Positions 17,622 to 27,698 of a stretch of 64,000 nucleotides of DNA are shown here, in pieces. Made by a program: the position numbers and the translations under genes. The stretch spans positions 224 to 64,223 of the forward strand of contig PLTF01000019.1 in assembly GCA_003164335.1 (NCBI GenBank). Reading direction: 5' to 3'. The notes beneath the pieces are model-generated. The model ran no database searches. It had not been told where the DNA came from and was given only the letters and a program-made list of their open reading frames with translations. Numbering within the stretch: position 1 is the stretch's first letter; the number at the start of each line of letters is the position of its first letter. Source of the DNA: Fibrobacterota bacterium (GTDB lineage Bacteria > Fibrobacterota > Chitinivibrionia > Chitinivibrionales > Chitinispirillaceae).

Positions 17622-17785
17622 TAAAACAGGATCGGTAACACCTTGAAACAGGGCCGCACCATAAAAGCGCTGATGTATTTTCCTTCCGCTGTCGCAGGCA
17701 CATTCACCTGACCCGCGACCCTTTATTATCCCTCGCATTCCGGGTTTCGGACTTAAAATTGCGGGCAAAATTTCAGGAGCGATGC

Positions 17786-19009
17786 GTGCTTCTTGCAACC
17801 CTGGCCGGACCATCGTTGGCGACACACCTCCTCTTCGCACTTGCCTGCGCTGTCTTTCTCGGTGATCTCGGTGCAACGCTGGTTACCGTCCTCTATCAGC
17901 GATCGTGGTATGCCCGTTTCATCAGGCCGAAGCTTCCGGAAGGGTACTCTCCGCGTTGCGCCATCATCGTGCCCTGCAAGGGGGCGACCGGCAGCCTGAA
18001 ATCCAATCTTGAAAGTTTTTTCAGCCTCGATTATCCCGACTATGAGGTGCTCTTTGTCGCCGAAAGCGACCGGGATGCTGCAATGCCGGTTATCGAAGAG
18101 GTCATCCAGGGCCGGTCGAACGGAAAGGCGCTTGCCGCCGGGCTCTCCACCGCTTGCGCCCAGAAGAATTACAACCTTCTTGCCGGCATTGCAGCCGCGC
18201 ACCAGGCAGAGGTATATGTGTTTGCCGATTCCGATGTCCGTCCCGGTCCGGCGTGGCTCCGTGAGCTTATCCTTCCCCTCGGGAGTGGAAAAATCTCCGT
18301 GGTGTCCGGATTTCGCTGGCTGCACGCGAAAAAAGGGACCTTCGGCGAATGGATGCACGCCTATGCAAACATTTTCATCTATGTCACCTTTTCCTGCGCC
18401 TTTTTCGTCGGCGGAGTCGGGCTCTGGGGCGGTTCCATGGCAATCCGCCGTCGCGACTTTGAAAACCTGAACGTTGCGGCAAAATGGTCGCGGGCGGTGG
18501 TGGACGACCTGAGTCTTTCCCAGGTTATTCACAAAAAGAGACTCAAAGGTGTCCTGGTACCGTCTTGCATGGCCCATTCGGACGAACTGTTTCGTAATGT
18601 CAATGATGCCGTCCGCTGGTTCGAACGCCAGATCATGTTCCTCCGGGTGTATTTCAAGCCGATCTGGTTTTTCGCGGCACTCCCCATTGTCCTGAGCGGT
18701 GCGGTGCTCATGTGCCTTCTGCCGATCGCAATTGTCGGCCATTTTCAGGCGAGGGGATTTTTCGGCAGCGGCGGCGGTGCGGCGCTCTTGTTTTACTGCG
18801 GCGAACTTCTGACTGTTTCCTTCTACCCGCTCATGGGTCCCATGCCGAAATTCTACCGTTTTCTTGCGTTCCAGCCCATTCTGCGCGCGCTTCAGGTGAT
18901 AAGCTATATCCGCACCTATACGACCAACACGATCACCTGGGCGGGCGTGCGCTATCGGTTGAAATTTTTCGGCGATGTTTCGAAGGTGGAGCGAACATCT
19001 CATCCGTAA
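17786..19009 (+). CDS. Membrane-anchored family 2 glycosyltransferase (GT21/HpnI-like)
   Basis: About 407 residues. N-terminal hydrophobic helix, then a GT-A fold (about 40-290): nucleotide-binding IIVPCKGA, DxD in FADSDV, acceptor-base region VVDDLSLSQ, and WFERQIMFLRVY, close to the (Q/R)xxRW motif of processive or ceramide-type enzymes. Three further C-terminal helices follow. This layout matches ceramide glucosyltransferase/HpnI-like enzymes that glycosylate lipids at the inner membrane; the acceptor is unknown. The GTG at 17786 has AGGAG 6 bases upstream, so I prefer it to an in-frame TTG nine codons earlier. purN starts 13 bp after the stop. Confidence 0.82.
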   Translation: MLLATLAGPSLATHLLFALACAVFLGDLGATLVTVLYQRSWYARFIRPKLPEGYSPRCAIIVPCKGATGSLKSNLESFFSLDYPDYEVLFVAESDRDAAMPVIEEVIQGRSNGKALAAGLSTACAQKNYNLLAGIAAAHQAEVYVFADSDVRPGPAWLRELILPLGSGKISVVSGFRWLHAKKGTFGEWMHAYANIFIYVTFSCAFFVGGVGLWGGSMAIRRRDFENLNVAAKWSRAVVDDLSLSQVIHKKRLKGVLVPSCMAHSDELFRNVNDAVRWFERQIMFLRVYFKPIWFFAALPIVLSGAVLMCLLPIAIVGHFQARGFFGSGGGAALLFYCGELLTVSFYPLMGPMPKFYRFLAFQPILRALQVISYIRTYTTNTITWAGVRYRLKFFGDVSKVERTSHP

Positions 19010-19022
19010 GAGCGGAGTTCCC

Positions 19023-19670
19023 ATGCCATTGCGATGTGCCGTACTCGCGTCGGGCCAGGGCAGCAATTTCCAGGCCCTTCTTGATCGAAAAGCCGCCGGC
19101 GACCTTCATGTCGAATTCGTCCTTCTCATCGGCAACAACAGCGTTGCGGGGGCCTTTGAGAAAGCGCGCTCCCGGGGCATACCCTGTTTCCACCTCGTGC
19201 CTTCACAATTTTCATCCGAGGAAGGGTATTGCACGAAATTTCTTGAAATCCTGACGGAGCATCGCATCGATCTCATTGTCCTCGCCGGCTACATGAAAAA
19301 ACTTCCGCCCGGGGTGGTGCGGGCATATCACCGGCGTATCGTCAATATTCACCCCGCGCTTCTCCCGGCGTTCGGCGGCAAGGGGATGTACGGTTCCCAT
19401 GTCCATGAAGCGGTCATTGAATACGGAGCGAAGCTCTCCGGCATTACGGTCCATTTTGTCGATGAGGAGTACGACCATGGTCCGATAATCCTGCAGAGGG
19501 CCATTGGGGTGCTCGATTCCGACGACCCGCACTCACTGGCGGAACGGGTGCTCGCGGTGGAGCATGCGTGCTACTGGCAGGCGATCGAGGCTATTGCGGC
19601 CGGGAGAATTGTTATCGAAGGGCGGCGGGTGATGGGGGTGGGGGAGATGAAGGATGAGAATAATGGATGA
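19023..19670 (+). CDS. purN: Phosphoribosylglycinamide formyltransferase
   Basis: Third step of purine synthesis: transfers formyl from 10-formyl-THF to GAR. 215 residues. Signature ASGQGSNFQAL near the N-terminus, LAGYMKKL, catalytic N-H-D set: N and H in IVNIHPALLPAF and D in VHFVDEEYDHGPII. The ATG at 19023 has GGAG five bases upstream. It ends in a four-base overlap (ATGA) with rnhB, showing translational coupling. Confidence 0.93.
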   Translation: MPLRCAVLASGQGSNFQALLDRKAAGDLHVEFVLLIGNNSVAGAFEKARSRGIPCFHLVPSQFSSEEGYCTKFLEILTEHRIDLIVLAGYMKKLPPGVVRAYHRRIVNIHPALLPAFGGKGMYGSHVHEAVIEYGAKLSGITVHFVDEEYDHGPIILQRAIGVLDSDDPHSLAERVLAVEHACYWQAIEAIAAGRIVIEGRRVMGVGEMKDENNG

Positions 19671-20329
19671 AGATGGCGACGAGAAAAGATAAAACTGCCA
19701 TAACTGCCGCCCTCTACGAGTTTGACCGGGCGGCGGCGAGCGAATGCCAGGGGGTCATTATCGGGATCGATGAAGTCGGTCGCGGGCCTCTGGCCGGACC
19801 GGTCATGGCCGCCGCCGTCATCCTGGACCATGGCAGCCCGATTGCCGGCATCAATGATTCGAAACAGCTCTCCGCAGAGAAGCGGGAGCGCTGCGGCGAA
19901 CGCATCGTTGCGGAAGCGATTGCCTATGCCCTGGGATCGGCCTCGGTCGAGGAGATCGACCGGCTCAATATCCTCCAGGCGACCTTTCTCGCCATGCGGC
20001 GGGCTCTCGGGGCGATAACGCTTCCCTGGACCATGGCCCTTGTGGACGGCAATCAACCAATTCCCGGCATTCCACCGGATCGCCAGATGACGGTCGTTCG
20101 CGGGGATGGCCTGAGCGCGAGCATCGCGGCTGCCTCGATCCTCGCCAAAGTGACCCGCGACCGTCTCATGAAAGACTATCATGAGCGGTTTCCCATGTAC
20201 GATTTTTCATGCAACAAAGGATACGGAACCGAACTGCATCGGCTGCGCATCAGCGAATTCGGATTATGCGCCATTCACCGCCGCTCCTTCTGCACGGGCA
20301 TAACCTTGCAGACGAAGCTTGCATTATAG
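19667..20329 (+). CDS. rnhB: Ribonuclease HII
   Basis: Removes RNA from RNA/DNA hybrids and misincorporated ribonucleotides. 220 residues. Catalytic residues are visible: D and E in GIDEVGRGPLAGPV, D in ALVDGN, and D in AKVTRDRLM. The conserved SKQLS and GYGTELH motifs are intact. It overlaps the purN stop by four bases. A pyrimidine-rich run (about 20399-20441) with no hairpin follows. Confidence 0.96.
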   Translation: MKMATRKDKTAITAALYEFDRAAASECQGVIIGIDEVGRGPLAGPVMAAAVILDHGSPIAGINDSKQLSAEKRERCGERIVAEAIAYALGSASVEEIDRLNILQATFLAMRRALGAITLPWTMALVDGNQPIPGIPPDRQMTVVRGDGLSASIAAASILAKVTRDRLMKDYHERFPMYDFSCNKGYGTELHRLRISEFGLCAIHRRSFCTGITLQTKLAL

Positions 20330-20469
20330 AGAAGCGACGGAGTATGTGCTTAAAAAGGGGCCGAAAGTCATGGGTCAAGAGTCAGGGACCACGATGGGTT
20401 CCTTCCTTCTGCCTTCTTTCTGCCTTTTTTCTTTTTTTCCCTAATCATTGACCGGAAGGAGCCCGACCT

Positions 20470-21783
20470 ATGGCCGATCTGTGGCCATTCAGAGGCTATC
20501 GCTATTCGCTTGAAAAACCCGAGGATTTGGATCCGCTCATCTCCCCTCCCTACGATATGCTGGATGCCGCGTCGATCGACCGGCTCTACGGAAAAAGCAA
20601 TCTCAACGCGGTGCTGATCGACCAGAACCGGCCCGAGAGCGTTGACAACGCCAATCTCGACCGTCACGCCCGGGCGGCGGCTCTCTTCGCCGCCTGGGAG
20701 GCGCAGGGTATTATTAAACGCGAAAAGGTGCCCTCGGTGTATGTCTATGAGCAGCAATTCGAGATCGAACTGGCCGGGGTCAGGAAACGGATCGAGCGAT
20801 CGGGGATAATATCTCTTGTAAAGCTGGTCGATCTCGACGACGGCAAGGGCGCCGTGCTGCCGCACGAGTACACGCTTTCGGGTCCCAAGATCGACCGGTA
20901 CGAGCACCTGTCGGCGACGCAGCTCAATGTCGGCCAGATTTTCGGCCTCCTCTCCGATGAGCAGGGCGACATCTTCGGACTCATCCGCGCAATGAAGAAC
21001 GGCGCACCAGCCGGAACCGCCGTCGATGCCGACGGGGTACGCCATAATCTTTACATTTGCAACGACGGCCCGGCCATCCGCCGGTTTCAGGAAGCGGCTC
21101 GGGACAGCACTATCCTCATCGCGGACGGCCACCATCGCTACGAGACCGCGCTGAACTATTACCGGGACCTGGGCAGCGATCCCGCCTTCGGCAGCGTCAT
21201 GATGACGCTCGTATCCACCGCGGATCCGGGGCTCATCATCCGCTCGTTCCATCGGCTTATCCGGAAGCCTCAGGGCGGCGGGATCGATTTCCTGCGCGAT
21301 CTTTCGCGTTATTTCACGCTGATCGACCTTGGACGCGCCGACGGCTCCGTGATCAATGCCTTTCTTCAGGGAGCTCTCTCGGCGACGATGCTCTTTGTCG
21401 ACAGCGCGTCAAAATCGGCCTTCGGCTGCTCGCTTACCGCCTATGGCGAATCCTTTCTTCAGAAAACCCTGGGGGAGCGATCGCCGGAGTGGCGCCACCT
21501 CGAAATGTCGATCATCAACGCCGTGGCCGTAGGCGGTATCCTCGGGCTCCCGCTCAACGGGAAAGTCCTTCATGAAAATGTCGAGTACCTGCAGGATACT
21601 ACCGCGGCGCTCGACCGCAGCCTCGACGATTCGTCGTATTACGGGGGATTCTTCATTAAACCGGTTACGCTCGAAACCATTCACCGGATCGTGGCGGGCG
21701 GCGAACGCATGCCGCAGAAATCGACGAACTTTTTTCCAAAGCTCTACTCCGGGCTTGTTTTCAATCGGCTGGGGGATGCATGA
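20470..21783 (+). CDS. DUF1015 family protein
   Basis: 437 residues, soluble. Family hallmarks: PFRGYRYS and SPPYDML at the N-terminus, HEYTLSGPKIDRYEHL near 138, and ADGHHRYETALNYY near 220. The biochemical role of DUF1015 (SpoIIJ-associated or phosphatase-like in older annotations) is not established. SD GGAAGGAG precedes the ATG. It overlaps the next gene by four bases (ATGA), so it is coupled to a membrane flippase-like protein. Confidence 0.9.
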   Translation: MADLWPFRGYRYSLEKPEDLDPLISPPYDMLDAASIDRLYGKSNLNAVLIDQNRPESVDNANLDRHARAAALFAAWEAQGIIKREKVPSVYVYEQQFEIELAGVRKRIERSGIISLVKLVDLDDGKGAVLPHEYTLSGPKIDRYEHLSATQLNVGQIFGLLSDEQGDIFGLIRAMKNGAPAGTAVDADGVRHNLYICNDGPAIRRFQEAARDSTILIADGHHRYETALNYYRDLGSDPAFGSVMMTLVSTADPGLIIRSFHRLIRKPQGGGIDFLRDLSRYFTLIDLGRADGSVINAFLQGALSATMLFVDSASKSAFGCSLTAYGESFLQKTLGERSPEWRHLEMSIINAVAVGGILGLPLNGKVLHENVEYLQDTTAALDRSLDDSSYYGGFFIKPVTLETIHRIVAGGERMPQKSTNFFPKLYSGLVFNRLGDA

Positions 21784-22790
21784 GGAAATCGACCATGCTC
21801 TGGCTGCTTGTCGGCCTCGTTGTGGCCGGAGTCAGCCTTGCCTATTTTTTCCATAATGTTAAACCCGCGGAATTGCGCGACAATCTGCTTGGCACACCGG
21901 TTTGGGAAATTTTGGCGGTCGTGGCGCTGACACTGCTGACGTTGTGGCTTCGCGCCATCCGGTGGGGCCTTATCCTGCCTGCGGGGCGGGGAGACCGGAG
22001 CGGGCTTTTCGGCCTGATCATGGTCGGGTTCATGGTGAACAATGTGCTTCCCGCCCGGCTGGGCGAGGTGACGCGCGTCCTGTTCCTCTGGAAACGCAAC
22101 AGGTTTACCATTGCCGAGAGCGCCGGTTCGGTCTTTCTGGAACGTATTCTCGACACCACTATCTACCTGTCGTTCTTTGTCATTCCCATTCTTTGCATCC
22201 CGAAGCTTCGTGCGGTTCATACGCTGGTCAAATTTGCGATTCCGACGGCCTGCATTTCGTTTGCCGCCATTATGGGGCTGCTCCTCTATGGCCTGTTCCC
22301 CTCATTTTCCAAAAAAACATGCAGGACCCTGATTAATATTTCTCCGGAAAAAATCAGGCACCGCGCGATTACTATCGGCAAAGAACTGGTTTCGAATCTC
22401 GAATGGATCCACTCTCCCGTTAAATGCCCGATAGTGATCGTTCTTTCGGTGCTGATCATCGCCTGTTACCCCGCAATGATGATCGTTCTCGTCCACGCGC
22501 AGGGTTTTGGCATTCTCGGAGGAATGTTCGGAGCCGCCTGGGGCGCTATCGGCGCTTCGGTCCCCTCCCCGGGATATGTCGGTTCTCTGCATGCAGCATT
22601 GAAATTCGGACTGGTCCTGCTCGGCATCGATCCGGCCAGGGCAATCAGCGTAGCGGTCATTTACCATGCCGTCGGCTATCTCACCGTCACTATCGTCGGT
22701 CTCTACTACTTCACGCGCATGCGCATCTCCTTCAAGGAGATCGGGCGGGCGAAGGAAGAGTTGAAAAAAGAAGAAATAGCGGAAGAATAA
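21780..22790 (+). CDS. Lysylphosphatidylglycerol synthase TM-region / flippase-like membrane protein
   Basis: 336 residues with 7-8 predicted helices. Family features: LRAIRWGLILPAGR near 60, GFMVNNVLPARLGEVTRVLFL near 85, SVFLERILDTTIY near 120, and APSPGY-like SVPSPGYVGSLHAALKFGL near 262. This is the UPF0104/YbhN-type transmembrane domain without a catalytic lysyltransferase domain. A lipid flippase or transport role is known for some relatives; the substrate here is unknown. It is coupled to the DUF1015 gene and is the last gene before the hairpin element. Confidence 0.88.
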   Translation: MRKSTMLWLLVGLVVAGVSLAYFFHNVKPAELRDNLLGTPVWEILAVVALTLLTLWLRAIRWGLILPAGRGDRSGLFGLIMVGFMVNNVLPARLGEVTRVLFLWKRNRFTIAESAGSVFLERILDTTIYLSFFVIPILCIPKLRAVHTLVKFAIPTACISFAAIMGLLLYGLFPSFSKKTCRTLINISPEKIRHRAITIGKELVSNLEWIHSPVKCPIVIVLSVLIIACYPAMMIVLVHAQGFGILGGMFGAAWGAIGASVPSPGYVGSLHAALKFGLVLLGIDPARAISVAVIYHAVGYLTVTIVGLYYFTRMRISFKEIGRAKEELKKEEIAEE

Positions 22791-22819
22791 TTCAAGCGGT
22801 AAAACAATGTTACTGCTCA

Positions 22820-23227
22820 GGTGGGGGAACCGCTTAGGCGGTTCCCCCTGGCCAAAGCCTCCGCGCCCGCAAAGCCGGGCTGCGGGGTCTTTGGCACACC
22901 CCCTCCAGCAGGGGGCCGCGAGCGATGCCCGCCTTAGGCGGGCGCTCTCGGCCCCCCGCAACGCCCCCATTAGGTAGAAAGAACACGAAAGATTTTATAA
23001 ACCCGTAGGGGGGATCTGCGGTCGCCCAGTTCATTCAATATCAATTTTCCACCATCATTGCCTTGCCCTGAATTTCTACCTCATGTGAGCGTTGCGGGAG
23101 TACGAGGGCGCCTGCTGAGCAAAGCGAGGCAGGCATAGCCTCGTACTTCCGCTGGAAGGGGTGAGTCGGAGACGCGGCTTTGCGCGGCTCCGACCAGGGG
23201 GAACCATTTTTTTATGGTTCCCCCACC
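22820..23227. repeat. Inverted pair of about 160-bp multi-hairpin units
   Basis: Left unit 22820-22980 and right unit 23073-23227 (inverted) share order and motifs: GGTGGGGGAACC-loop-GGTTCCCCCTGG, a second hairpin with loop CGCAAAGCCG, CACCCC..TCCAGC, a third hairpin with ATGCCYGCC and GGC..GCGC, then CCCGCAACGC and GGTAGAAA. Stem bases differ between units but pairing is kept (CCAAAG/CTTTGG versus GTCGGAG/CTCCGAC; CGAG..CTCG versus GTACGAGG/CCTCGTAC). The 92-bp spacer has no ORF or structure that I can see. Confidence 0.8.
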
Positions 23228-23296
23228 AGAGAAGAAACTAAAAATTCAACTCATACGCCCTAACCTTCCGCTCCCCGCTTCACTTATTTTCATTCG

Positions 23297-24301
<1,005 letters not shown>

Positions 24302-24337
24302 TGCTGACGTCAACTTTACTATCGAATAGGAATTGCA

Positions 24338-25093
24338 ATGGACCAGTCACTGCTCATGTCCCTCTTAGCCGGAGTTGCCGATCACACGCTTCCGGTGGCC
24401 GATGCGCTCGATCGCCTCAAGAACCTTCCCTTCGAGGATCTCGGATTCGCCAAGGTGGACCACCATCGCGCCATGCGCAAGGGGTACCCCGAGGCGATAT
24501 TCTGCCAGGGTAAAACGCCGGAACACGTGGTGGCAATTGCAAGAGCCCAGATCGGTCACCAGGTCACCGTTTTCGGTACCCGCGCAAACCGGGAGGTCCT
24601 CGATGCCGTCAGGGCAGGGATTCCGGAGGCGGAGATCGATGAAATGGCGCGCTGCTTCTGGGTGAAATCACCCGGCTGGACGAAAAAGGAGAGCTCCAAG
24701 CCGATCGTGATCTGCTCGGCAGGCACCGCGGATCGGCCGGTGACGATGGAAGCGGCGAGGACGGCGGAAATCCTCGGCCATACGCCGGTCATGCTCAACG
24801 ATGTGGGCGTAGCAGGGATTCACCGGCTCTTCAGCCACCAGGATACCCTCCTCAAGGCGGGCGTCATTCTCGCCATTGCAGGAATGGAGGGCGCGCTGCC
24901 CTCGGTCATTGCCGGCTATGTATCCTGTCCGGTCATCGGCGTCCCGACATCGGTCGGCTACGGCGTCCACCTGGGCGGCCTGGTGCCGCTCTTCGCCATG
25001 CTCAACTCCTGCGCTACCGGGCTGACGGTTGTCAATATTGACAACGGGTTCGGCGCGGCCTGCGCGGCTGCGGGCATATTAGCGGGCCAATAG
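24338..25093 (+). CDS. larB: Nickel pincer cofactor biosynthesis protein LarB-like
   Basis: 251 residues, LarB/PurE-related fold. In lactate racemase cofactor synthesis LarB carboxylates and hydrolyses nicotinate adenine dinucleotide. Hallmarks: HHRAMRKGYPEAIFCQGKTP near 42, the SAGTADRPVTMEAA loop near 128, IAGMEGALPSVIAGYVSCPV near 185, PTSVGYG and NSCATGLTVVNIDNGFGA near 215-240. larC and larE are not next to it, so it may serve another carboxylase role or be a split pathway. A terminator follows. Confidence 0.85.
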   Translation: MDQSLLMSLLAGVADHTLPVADALDRLKNLPFEDLGFAKVDHHRAMRKGYPEAIFCQGKTPEHVVAIARAQIGHQVTVFGTRANREVLDAVRAGIPEAEIDEMARCFWVKSPGWTKKESSKPIVICSAGTADRPVTMEAARTAEILGHTPVMLNDVGVAGIHRLFSHQDTLLKAGVILAIAGMEGALPSVIAGYVSCPVIGVPTSVGYGVHLGGLVPLFAMLNSCATGLTVVNIDNGFGAACAAAGILAGQ

Positions 25094-25129
25094 GAGTTAG
25101 TCGCTCCTGATTTCCTCACCGGTAGAGGC

Positions 25130-25161
25130 CTCCCCGCAGCTTGCTCCGGGGAGTTTTTTTT
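25130..25161 (+). terminator. Rho-independent terminator after larB
   Basis: CTCCCCG pairs with CGGGGAG, with CAGCTTGCTC between, then eight T. Its stem resembles the hairpin of the dispersed repeat at 5755-5780, so the repeat may have been adopted as a terminator. Confidence 0.85.
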
Positions 25162-25222
25162 GTTCCCCCGAAATCCAAAAAAGCTAATCCGTTAGCGCTA
25201 TTCTCCGTTACTTCGTGAGGCA

Positions 25223-25239
25223 ATGGCATGCCCTTTGCT
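25223..25239 (+). promoter_or_regulatory. Sigma-54 (-24/-12) promoter upstream of ftsH
   Basis: A-TGGCAT-GCCCT-TTGCT: GG at 25225 and GC at 25237 are exactly 12 apart. It would give a 5' leader of about 105 nt before the ftsH start. The only other marks in the gap are a small palindrome TAGCGCTA (25193-25200) and a direct repeat TCCGTTA (25188, 25204). Confidence 0.65.
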
Positions 25240-25355
25240 TTTTATTTTCTATCAACAAATTATTGCAAGATGAATTGTCATGAGCGGCCTGAAGCGAAAA
25301 GTCCGGAAAAATCTTTCGGGGACTTTGACCCGATGGCATTCGAGAGAAGCTTCGT

Positions 25356-27353
25356 ATGCCCGATCTTCACGACTCAGCCGGTGACAAAAAGAATAAATTG
25401 TGGGAGAACCCGGTTCCCGACAAGCGGCCCGGCGTCACCAGGAAGCATGATACCCTCCTCAATCAATTGAACCTGACCGGGAAACAGTTCCATTTTTCTC
25501 TCTGGTATATCCTCATTGCCCTGCTTCTCGTCGCTTATTTCAAGACGCTCGTTGTCAATACACCCACCGAGACCATCGATTTCTCGGCATTCAAGAAGAA
25601 GGTCCATTCCGGCGAACTCAGGCGTGTGGAAATGGGCGATAAATTTTACACGGGGCTTTCCTATACAAGCGGAGCGCTGGATTCGGCGGTGAAAAAATCC
25701 GTCGCCGCCGGGGAGGAACTCCAGAAGCGCCTGTCGTTTCGAACCGTCCCGGTGGCCGATCCGTCGTTCGTACCGCTCCTTGACTCAATGAAAGTCGAGT
25801 ACTACGCGCGACAGGCAACCGATAACCGCTTCCTCGATTTTCTCCTTACCTGGATCATCCCCTTCGGCGTCATGCTCCTTATCTGGCGGTTTATCGTTAA
25901 TCGGATGGGCAGGATGGGTACCGGCGTCATGTCGTTTGCCCAGAATAAGGCACAGCTGGTGGCCGAGGGCGATGTCAAAACCACCTTTGCCGATGTCGCG
26001 GGAGCCGACGAAGCGAAGCAGGAGCTGGTTGAGGTCGTGGACTTTTTGAAAAATCCCGGAAAATATACCGCCATCGGGGGTAAGGTTCCCAAGGGGGTGC
26101 TCCTCGTCGGACCTCCGGGAACCGGCAAGACCCTGCTGGCGCGGGCGGTCGCCGGCGAGGCGCAGGTGCCGTTTTTCCGCATCAGCGGCGCCGATTTCGT
26201 GGAGATGTTCGTCGGCGTGGGCGCTGCGCGGGTTCGCGATCTTTTCCACCAGGGACGTGAAAAGGCGCCCTGTATCATCTTCATCGACGAGCTTGACGCG
26301 ATTGGCAAAAGCCGCTCGCCCATGGCGATGGGCAATGACGAACGCGAGCAGACCCTGAACCAGCTTCTGGTCGAAATGGACGGTTTCGACTCCCGTACCG
26401 GGGTCATCCTGCTGGCGGCCACGAACCGTCCCGAAGTGCTCGATCCTGCCCTCCTGCGGCCCGGGCGATTCGATCGCCAGGTGGTGGTCGACAGGCCGGA
26501 TCTTCCGGGGCGCCTGGCAATCCTGACCATTCACTCAAAGGATGTTCTTACCGACGAAAGTGTCGATCTTGCCGCCGTGGCGCGGGCAACGGCAGGGTTC
26601 TCCGGCGCCGACCTGGCCAACATTGTCAATGAGGCGGCGCTCCTTGCCGTGCGGGCCGGTCGGGCCAGAGTGTCACACCTGGATTTCGATGAGGCCATTG
26701 AAAAAATCCTCGCCGGGCTGCAGAAGCGCAGCAAACTGATCAATCCGCATGAACGCGAAATCGTGGCATACCATGAGACCGGCCATGCCCTGACCGCCGC
26801 ATTCACCGGAGGCGCCGACCCGGTGCAGAAAATCTCCATCATCCCCCGCGGCATCGCCGCATTGGGATACACGATGCAGACCCCCACCGAAGACCGGTAC
26901 CTCATGACAACCGACGAACTGCTGGGGAAAATCGATGTCCTCCTCGGCGGACGGGCGGCCGAACAGTTGATATTCGGCATGATCTCCACCGGGGCTTCCA
27001 ACGATATCGACAAGGCGTCCGATATCGCGCGCCGTATGATCACCGATTACGGGATGAGCCCGAAATTCGCCAATGTAACGCTTCGTTCGCGTCCTGCCCC
27101 GGTATTCATGGGCGACGGCGGGGGCATGGGCGGCGCCCGCGAATATGCCGAAACCACGCAGCAGTACATCGACGAGCAGGTTGCTGCAATCATTAACGAG
27201 CGGTATCGCCGGGTGCTCGACCTGCTTGCCGGGAAGAAGGAGATCCTTGCCGCAATCGCGGCTTACCTTCTGAAGAATGAGACTATAGAGGGGAAACTGT
27301 TCCTGAAGATGGCCGGGATCGGCGAAGCGTCGGCAGCTCCGGATAAGTCTTGA
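25356..27353 (+). CDS. ftsH: ATP-dependent zinc metalloprotease FtsH
   Basis: Membrane AAA+ protease that degrades misassembled membrane and regulatory proteins. 665 residues. A cytoplasmic N-terminal extension of about 45 residues is longer than usual; helices at about 50-66 and 145-163 flank the periplasmic domain; AAA domain with Walker A GPPGTGKT, Walker [12 protein letters not shown], second region of homology [19 protein letters not shown]; zinc site HETGH near 470 and the third ligand in the [15 protein letters not shown] helix. It stands alone after a terminator and a sigma-54-type promoter. Confidence 0.96.
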   Translation: MPDLHDSAGDKKNKLWENPVPDKRPGVTRKHDTLLNQLNLTGKQFHFSLWYILIALLLVAYFKTLVVNTPTETIDFSAFKKKVHSGELRRVEMGDKFYTGLSYTSGALDSAVKKSVAAGEELQKRLSFRTVPVADPSFVPLLDSMKVEYYARQATDNRFLDFLLTWIIPFGVMLLIWRFIVNRMGRMGTGVMSFAQNKAQLVAEGDVKTTFADVAGADEAKQELVEVVDFLKNPGKYTAIGGKVPKGVLLVGPPGTGKTLLARAVAGEAQVPFFRISGADFVEMFVGVGAARVRDLFHQGREKAPCIIFIDELDAIGKSRSPMAMGNDEREQTLNQLLVEMDGFDSRTGVILLAATNRPEVLDPALLRPGRFDRQVVVDRPDLPGRLAILTIHSKDVLTDESVDLAAVARATAGFSGADLANIVNEAALLAVRAGRARVSHLDFDEAIEKILAGLQKRSKLINPHEREIVAYHETGHALTAAFTGGADPVQKISIIPRGIAALGYTMQTPTEDRYLMTTDELLGKIDVLLGGRAAEQLIFGMISTGASNDIDKASDIARRMITDYGMSPKFANVTLRSRPAPVFMGDGGGMGGAREYAETTQQYIDEQVAAIINERYRRVLDLLAGKKEILAAIAAYLLKNETIEGKLFLKMAGIGEASAAPDKS

Positions 27354-27698
27354 TGTAAATATACCTTTCCTGTACACTATTTCCGGAAGCATGAACAGGC
27401 ACAGCGGGCGAATTAATCGTAATTCCAGCTACCTTACCAATAGAAGCTTGCAGGCTGCTTCGCGGTCGCCGCAGTTTGCTGCGGGGAGCTTCAATTGTCA
27501 TCGGGTTCTGCGGTTCTCTCCATTCATTATGTTTTGTATCCTGTCGCAAACTTCTTGCTTTTTACCGTGCCGATTAGTATTTACTTGCTGCGGCCTCTTT
27601 CTGGGCCGAGAGGCAGGATAATCGAGCTCTAACGTTTTTCTAACAAGTGCAGAACAATATTCCAAATTAATGGGCAGAATTGTCACGGGAGGATTGGA
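27354..27698. other. 345-bp gap after ftsH with a dispersed repeat
   Basis: The left part carries copy 2 of the dispersed repeat (27390-27496). The right 200 bp is less GC-rich with no hairpin. GGGAGGA sits just before the next start codon. No small gene has a ribosome site. Confidence 0.5.
27390..27496 (+). repeat. Dispersed intergenic palindromic repeat, copy 2
   Basis: Begins CATGAACAGGCACAGCGGGCGAA, as copy 1 does at 5672, and contains ACCAATAGAAGCTTGCAGGCTGCTT. It ends with the hairpin CCGCAG-TTTG-CTGCGG and GGAGCTTCAAT. It is more diverged in the middle than copies 1 and 3. Confidence 0.75.

Noticed and set aside
17753-19066. 437-residue minus-strand frame
   Set aside because: Antisense to the glycosyltransferase; no recognisable motif and composition typical of a GC-rich shadow frame.
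20399-20441. Long pyrimidine-rich run
   Set aside because: It looks regulatory, but similar pyrimidine-rich tracts occur in other gaps (about 36420-36510 and 41570-41600) with no shared motif or hairpin, so no function is claimed.
22302-22970. 222-residue minus-strand frame reaching into the hairpin element
   Set aside because: Mostly antisense to the flippase-like gene; no ribosome site and no motif.
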